Assembly (NCBI GenBank): GCA_900542275.1
Contig: UQMW01000059.1
Span: 1-9,456, forward strand
DNA length: 9,456 nucleotides
DNA from: an uncultured Collinsella sp.
GTDB taxonomy: Bacteria > Actinomycetota > Coriobacteriia > Coriobacteriales > Coriobacteriaceae
Direction: 5' to 3'
In this document: positions 6,184 through 9,456 of the stretch, in pieces
Numbering within the stretch: position 1 is the stretch's first letter
Layout: each line of letters starts with the position of its first letter
Notes under the pieces: generated by a model
Told to the model about the DNA's origin: nothing
The model's database searches: none
Seen by the model: the letters and a program-made list of their open reading frames with translations, nothing else
Made by a program: the position numbers and the translations under genes

Positions 6184-7283
6184 GCGGATGCGTCTCCCTT
6201 CTGGCCGAGGCCCTCGGCAATGAGTTCGTGGAAAGTGGAAAGCGGCGTGCGGTCGATGCTGCAGCGGCCAATGCCGTGCGGAATCACCAGGTCGATGGTG
6301 TCGCCCGCGCGCTTCTTGTCGTGGAGTGCCTCGGAAAAAACGGCATCGGCATCTAGGTCGCAGCGGGTCTTGAGGCCATGGCGGGCGCAGAGCTCCTCAA
6401 TACGACCGGGCAGTGCAGCATCGCAGATGCCATGCATCGCCGCGGCGCGCGTGATGATGCCCATGCCGATCGACACGCAGTTGCCATGTCCCAGCTCAAA
6501 GTGCTCGCAGGCTTCGACGGCGTGCCCGGCGCTGTGTCCAAAGTTGAGCAGCTTGCGCTGGTTGGTTTCGCGCTCGTCGGCGACGACCACGGCGCGCTTG
6601 ATGTCGATATTGCGGGCGATGATGAGCGCTACGCGGGCCACATCGCGGTTGAGCAGCTCCAGCGTGAGCGGGGTCTTCTCCAGCTCGGCGAAAAGCTCCG
6701 GGTCGGCGATCACGGCGTGCTTGACGACCTCGCCGCAGCCGTCGGCGAACTGCTCGGGCGTGAGGGTGGCCAGGCACCCCACGTCGGCGATAACCACGCT
6801 CGGCTGCCAAAAGGCGCCGGCCAAGTTCTTGCCGGCAGCCAGGTCGATGGCGGTCTTGCCTCCCACCGACGAATCCACCATGGCGAGCAGGCTCGTGGGG
6901 ATCTGCACAAACTTGCAGCCGCGCATGTAGGTGGCGGCCACAAAGCCCGCCACGTCGCCCACGACACCACCGCCGAGTGCCACGATCACGTCGGAGCGCG
7001 AAAGCTCGTGCTCGGCCACAAACTCCAAAATGGCAACATAGGTTTCGGCGCGCTTATGGGCCTCGCCGGCCTCGAAGGTGCAGATGCTCACCTCGTAGCC
7101 TGACGCCTCCAGGCTCTGCTTAACGGGCATCTGGTAGAGCGGGCCCACGTTGGTGTCCGTCACGATGACGGCCTTGGTGCCGCCGGCAGTGGCGCGCACG
7201 AGCGGTCCCGCCTGCTCCAGCAAAAACGTGCCAACATGCACCTGGTAGGGGCGTGCGGTGTCGATATCGATGGTAATCGCCAT
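6177..7283 (-). CDS. aroB: 3-dehydroquinate synthase
   Basis: A 368-residue NAD- and divalent-metal-dependent enzyme that cyclises DAHP to 3-dehydroquinate, the second pathway step. Length is typical. The NAD-binding loop is GGGVVGDVAGF (104-114), followed by YMRG and the signature QIPTSLLAMVDSSVGGKTAID (127-147). Metal ligands by comparison with E. coli are Glu185 (CGEVVKH), His250 (NFGHSAGH) and His266 (ELGHGN). Lys188 and the downstream KRAVV and ERETNQRKLLN segments match conserved substrate contacts. The ATG at 7283 has AAAGGA (7293-7298) upstream at good spacing, and the product begins with a normal short N-terminal strand. It is the second-widest-spaced start after pheA among the early genes (36 nt after tyrA), so an independent ribosome entry is likely. 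Confidence 0.97.
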   Translation of the reverse strand: MAITIDIDTARPYQVHVGTFLLEQAGPLVRATAGGTKAVIVTDTNVGPLYQMPVKQSLEASGYEVSICTFEAGEAHKRAETYVAILEFVAEHELSRSDVIVALGGGVVGDVAGFVAATYMRGCKFVQIPTSLLAMVDSSVGGKTAIDLAAGKNLAGAFWQPSVVIADVGCLATLTPEQFADGCGEVVKHAVIADPELFAELEKTPLTLELLNRDVARVALIIARNIDIKRAVVVADERETNQRKLLNFGHSAGHAVEACEHFELGHGNCVSIGMGIITRAAAMHGICDAALPGRIEELCARHGLKTRCDLDADAVFSEALHDKKRAGDTIDLVIPHGIGRCSIDRTPLSTFHELIAEGLGQKGDASAC

Positions 7284-7319
7284 AAGCTTCGGTCCTTTCG
7301 ACCTGGCGTGATAGGTGGT

Positions 7320-8234
7320 CTAGTGGGAGGCCTCGTCGTCGAGTGCGCGCTTAATTCGGTCGCCCTCGGCAAGGAGATTCTCCAGATAGCGCTGGTCGCG
7401 GTCTTTAAGGGCGCGGCTGTAGGCGCCGAGCGATTCGATCAGATGGTCGATCTCGAAGGCGAGCGCATTGGCGTCGTCGATCATGAGCTCGGACCACATC
7501 TGCGGATTGAGGTGCGCCACGCGGGTGAGGTCGCGGTAGCTGCCGGCCGAAAAGCCGTGGTGGACCTGAGCGGTCGGGCTCTTAACATAGGCGTTGGATA
7601 CCACGTGCGCAAGCTGGCTCGTGAAGGCGATGACACGGTCGTGCTCGGCGGCGCTGGTCACGCTGAACTTGCCAAAGCCCAAGGGGCGTACCATCTCGCG
7701 CACCTGGCCCAAAAGTTCCAGCTTGAGCGCGTCGTCCACCGCGGGCGGCACGAGCACGAGCGGCGCGCCCTGGAACAGGTCGGCGCGGGAGTGCGCATAG
7801 CCCGAGTACTGCGTACCCGCCATGGGGTGCGCGCCCACAAAGTAAAAGCCGTGCTCGCGGGCAAGCTCAAAGGCGCGCTCGCACACGATGCCCTTGACGC
7901 CCACCGTGTCGATCACCACGGGGCCCATGATGGCCTCGGTGTCGGTGGCGTCGGCGAGCGCCTGGGCGTGCGCCTCGAGCCACTCGATGCAGGCTTCGGG
8001 GTAGCAAGCCAGGACAATGATGTCGCATTCGCCGAGTGTCTTGTCGTTGAGCTCGCCGGCAACGGTGCCCATGCTGGCGGCCGTCATGACATCGTCATCG
8101 GGGTCCCAGGCCAGCACGCGGACGCCCGCCTGCGCATAGCCGCGGGCAAAGCTGCCGCCGATGAGGCCCAGGCCCACGATGCCGGCGCACTTGGGGCCGC
8201 CCTGGTTGACGCGCGCGTTTCTCACCGTACCCAT
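7320..8234 (-). CDS. tyrA: Prephenate dehydrogenase
   Basis: A 304-residue dehydrogenase converting prephenate to 4-hydroxyphenylpyruvate on the tyrosine branch. The Rossmann motif is GLGLIGGS (21-28). Asp44 at the end of the second strand (LAWDPD) suggests NAD rather than NADP. GAHPMAGTQYSGY (134-146) contains the catalytic His136; FTSQLAHVVSNA (204-215) and GSYRDLTRVA (231-240) hold the conserved His and Arg contacts with the substrate. The length fits a stand-alone TyrA with no chorismate mutase and no C-terminal ACT domain, so feedback control by tyrosine is not obvious here. Use of arogenate in place of prephenate cannot be excluded by reading. The GGAG ribosome site (8241-8244) lies in the last codons of aroF, and the ATG is 3 nt past its stop. 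Pairing with pheA in one operon supports the prephenate assignment. Confidence 0.95.
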   Translation of the reverse strand: MGTVRNARVNQGGPKCAGIVGLGLIGGSFARGYAQAGVRVLAWDPDDDVMTAASMGTVAGELNDKTLGECDIIVLACYPEACIEWLEAHAQALADATDTEAIMGPVVIDTVGVKGIVCERAFELAREHGFYFVGAHPMAGTQYSGYAHSRADLFQGAPLVLVPPAVDDALKLELLGQVREMVRPLGFGKFSVTSAAEHDRVIAFTSQLAHVVSNAYVKSPTAQVHHGFSAGSYRDLTRVAHLNPQMWSELMIDDANALAFEIDHLIESLGAYSRALKDRDQRYLENLLAEGDRIKRALDDEASH

Positions 8235-8237
8235 GGG

Positions 8238-9260
8238 TTACTCCATGGTCTCTTGGCAGACGACCTCGCGGATGGCTCGGATGCGGCGCATGGTGTCGTC
8301 GAACTGATCGGGGGTGAGGGCCTGGGCGCCGTCGGACCAGGCGCGGCTCGGCTCGTCGTGGACCTCGATCTCCAGGCCGTTGGCACCGCAGGCGGTCGCG
8401 GCGAGCGCCATGGGCTCAACGTAGCGGGTGTAGCCGGTGGCGTGGCTGGGGTCGGCGACAACGGGCAGGTGCGAAAGGTGGTGCAGCACCGGCACGGCGT
8501 TGAGGTCGAAGGTGTTGCGGGTGCGGGTCTCGAAGGTGCGGATGCCGCGCTCGCACAGGATGACGTTGTCGTTGCCCTCGCTCATGATGTACTCGGCGGC
8601 CATGAGCAGCTCGTCGATCGTGCCGGACATGCCGCGCTTGAGCAGGACCGGGGTCTTGGTCTTGCCGACCTCTTTGAGCAGAGGGAAGTTCTGGGCGTTG
8701 CGGGCGCCGATCTGCATGACGTCGATCTTCTTGTCCAGGAAGACCTGCACGTCGCGTGGGTCCATGATCTCGGTGACGATCGGCATATCGAGCTCGGCAG
8801 ACGCCTCGCACAGCAGGTCCAGGCCGGCGGGGCCCATGCCCTGGTAGGCGTAGGGGGAGGTGCGGGGCTTGTAGGCGCCGCCGCGCAGCATCGTGGCGCC
8901 GGCGGCCTTCACGCGGCGGGCGATGCGGATGAGGTTCTCGCCCTCGACGGAGCACGGGCCGGCGATGACCTGGAACTGATCGCCGCCGATCTTGACGCCG
9001 TGGCCGCAGTCGATGACGGAGTCCTCGGGGTGGAACTTGCGGTTGGCGCGCTTGAACGGCTCGGAGACGCGCTGTACGCGCTCGACGACGTCCATGGACT
9101 CGAGCAGGAACGGGTCGATCTTGGTCGTATCGCCCACCAGGCCGATGATCGTCTCGTTCTCGCCGCGCGAGACATCGGTCTTCAGACCCTTTTTCTCAAT
9201 CCAGCTGACGATATGGCTGACGGCCTCGTCGCTGGCGCTCTGCTTTAAAATTGCAATCAT
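8238..9260 (-). CDS. aroF: DAHP synthase, type I-beta, with N-terminal ferredoxin-like regulatory domain
   Basis: A 340-residue enzyme that condenses PEP with erythrose-4-phosphate, the committed pathway step. Residues about 1-65 form the ferredoxin-like domain seen in the Thermotoga maritima enzyme, where it mediates tyrosine/phenylalanine inhibition. The TIM barrel follows. It shows IAGPCSVE (99-106), LRGGAYKPRTSPY (125-137), IGARNAQNF, LLKRGM, CERGIRTFE, ADPSHATG and EVHDEP. Metal ligands by alignment to T. maritima are Cys103, His273, Glu299 and Asp310, all present. The ATG at 9260 begins the regulatory domain exactly (MIAILK) and has GAGAGG and GAGGTGA ribosome-site candidates upstream. 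The longer in-frame start at 9308 sits in the loop of a terminator-like hairpin and was rejected. It is the first gene of the operon, so allosteric control here would set flux for the whole pathway. The gene symbol follows common annotation practice for this type. Confidence 0.97.
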   Translation of the reverse strand: MIAILKQSASDEAVSHIVSWIEKKGLKTDVSRGENETIIGLVGDTTKIDPFLLESMDVVERVQRVSEPFKRANRKFHPEDSVIDCGHGVKIGGDQFQVIAGPCSVEGENLIRIARRVKAAGATMLRGGAYKPRTSPYAYQGMGPAGLDLLCEASAELDMPIVTEIMDPRDVQVFLDKKIDVMQIGARNAQNFPLLKEVGKTKTPVLLKRGMSGTIDELLMAAEYIMSEGNDNVILCERGIRTFETRTRNTFDLNAVPVLHHLSHLPVVADPSHATGYTRYVEPMALAATACGANGLEIEVHDEPSRAWSDGAQALTPDQFDDTMRRIRAIREVVCQETME

Positions 9261-9266
9261 GGTGTG

Positions 9267-9277
9267 CCTCTCACCTC
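9267..9277 (-). promoter_or_regulatory. Ribosome binding site of aroF
   Basis: The minus strand reads GAGGTGAGAGG across this stretch, giving two Shine-Dalgarno-like options: AGAGG 6 nt before the ATG and GAGGTGA 10 nt before it. It supports the start at 9260. The TGA of the possible leader ORF (9273-9271) falls inside it. Confidence 0.7.
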
Positions 9278-9333
9278 GATGGATAGCCCTTGCAAAAACG
9301 GCCCGCATCGCGAGCCGTGTATATATGGTGCAT
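9271..9333 (-). CDS. Possible 20-residue leader peptide upstream of aroF
   Basis: A short frame ATG...TGA translates to MHHIYTARDAGRFCKGYPSR. It spans the terminator-like hairpin, and its stop codon lies within the aroF ribosome site, a layout that would allow attenuation or translational coupling. Aromatic residues are Tyr5, Phe13 and Tyr17, with no clustered run as in classical phe or trp leaders. There is no Shine-Dalgarno sequence before its ATG. If transcription starts close to 9333-9335, as the promoter reading suggests, it would be essentially leaderless. A chance frame of this size is quite possible. Confidence 0.2.
   Translation of the reverse strand: MHHIYTARDAGRFCKGYPSR
9294..9318 (-). 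terminator. Terminator-like hairpin in the aroF leader (possible attenuator)
   Basis: On the minus strand ACGGCTCGC (9318-9310), a 3-nt loop GAT and GCGGGCCGT (9306-9298) form a 9-bp stem with one U-G pair. It runs into UUUUU (9298-9294). That is the form of an intrinsic terminator, and it ends 33 nt before the aroF ATG. On the plus strand no U-tract follows, so it acts, if at all, on transcription towards aroF. It could attenuate the operon or end a minus-strand transcript arriving from beyond the window. I found no convincing competing antiterminator stem. Confidence 0.55.
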
Positions 9334-9341
9334 GAGAGTTT

Positions 9342-9371
9342 ATACTATCTGACTCGCTTTTGCCTTCTAAA
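9342..9371 (-). promoter_or_regulatory. Putative promoter of the aro operon
   Basis: On the minus strand TTTAGA (9371-9366) and TAGTAT (9347-9342) are spaced by 18 nt, each matching the sigma-70-type consensus at 4 of 6 positions. An alternative -10 box, TATAAA (9344-9339), is a better hexamer but poorly spaced from this -35. This is the most AT-rich stretch upstream of aroF. Transcription would start around 9332-9337, upstream of the hairpin. Confidence 0.4.
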
Positions 9372-9456
9372 GTGGGCCGTTGCGCCGCGTCTTCCTCGGA
9401 ATGGTTGATTTTCAATCTCAACGCAACAGCCTGAACGGAACACGCGTTTCCGCAGC
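9372..9456. other. Upstream region of the operon; no gene recognised
   Basis: I recognise no gene here. Two small imperfect inverted repeats are present: 9404-9422 (GTT..GATT-GAA-AATC-AAC on the minus strand, with a 2-nt bulge) and 9436-9452 (CGGAA...TTCCG around ACGCGT). Either could be a repressor site or chance. Two minus-strand frames are open from the right edge; one ends at a TGA at 9420-9418 after 12 codons and could be the tail of a gene outside the window, but nothing identifies it. Confidence 0.35.

Larger units (their letters stand above)
823..9371 (-). other. aro/tyr/phe operon: aroF-tyrA-aroB-aroA-aroC-pheA-aroEK-aroQ
   Basis: Eight minus-strand genes in the order aroF, tyrA, aroB, aroA, aroC, pheA, aroE-aroK, aroQ. 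Junctions are: 3 nt (aroF/tyrA), 36 nt (tyrA/aroB), 7-nt overlap (aroB/aroA), 1 nt (aroA/aroC), 43 nt (aroC/pheA), 0 nt (pheA/aroEK) and 64 nt (aroEK/aroQ). Only one promoter-like sequence was found, upstream of aroF, so one polycistronic message is likely. Internal promoters in the 36-, 43- and 64-nt gaps cannot be excluded. Gene order does not follow pathway order. Confidence 0.8.

Noticed and set aside
7236..9248. A 670-codon open frame on the plus strand
   Set aside because: It lies antisense to tyrA and aroF, whose motifs are unmistakable. Long antisense frames are expected in high-GC genes, and its Val/Ala/Gly/His/Asp-rich translation shows no domain.
9261..9308. Longer aroF start at 9308
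   Set aside because: That ATG lies in the hairpin loop and has no ribosome site. The ATG at 9260 begins the regulatory domain as in T. maritima.
9261..9456. T-box or other known riboswitch upstream of aroF
   Set aside because: The stretch between promoter and hairpin is only about 20 nt, too short for a T-box specifier stem, and no T-box consensus is seen.
1..9456. CRISPR array, tRNA, rRNA or defence/toxin system
   Set aside because: No spaced direct repeats and no cloverleaf or rRNA-like sequence were seen, and every substantial reading frame is accounted for by the aro operon and one transposase.

Overview
This window is almost entirely one minus-strand gene cluster for aromatic amino acid biosynthesis, preceded on the left by the tail of an insertion sequence. 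The high GC content, the very tight gene packing and the gene set suggest a high-GC gut actinobacterium of the Coriobacteriia, with Collinsella or a close relative as my best guess. That placement is recalled from general features of the group and was not checked by any search.

Layout from left to right. Positions 1-779 hold the 3' part of an IS3-family element (IS150-like group): the catalytic transposase ORF, open at the left edge, and a terminal repeat ending near 779. Positions 823-9260 hold eight genes on the minus strand. In transcription order they are aroF (DAHP synthase), tyrA, aroB, aroA, aroC, pheA (chorismate mutase-prephenate dehydratase), an aroE-aroK fusion, and aroQ (type II dehydroquinase). 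Most junctions are 43 nt or less, and several overlap or abut. The longest gap (64 nt, before aroQ) contains a perfect 16-bp palindrome. Positions 9261-9456 are the upstream region: a plausible promoter, a terminator-like hairpin between that promoter and aroF, and a possible 20-codon leader ORF.

Together the eight genes encode every step from phosphoenolpyruvate plus erythrose-4-phosphate to chorismate: AroF, AroB, AroQ, AroE, AroK, AroA, AroC. They also encode the branches to phenylpyruvate (PheA) and 4-hydroxyphenylpyruvate (TyrA). No tryptophan-branch gene and no aminotransferase is present. Feedback control is probably split between a ferredoxin-like N-terminal domain on AroF and an ACT domain on PheA; TyrA has no visible regulatory domain. 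The catalytic residues I could place from family knowledge are present in all eight enzymes.

I see no defence system, CRISPR array, tRNA, rRNA or novel enzyme. The less ordinary parts are the hairpin in the aroF leader, the palindrome before aroQ, the AroE-AroK fusion and the insertion sequence lying directly beyond the operon's 3' end.
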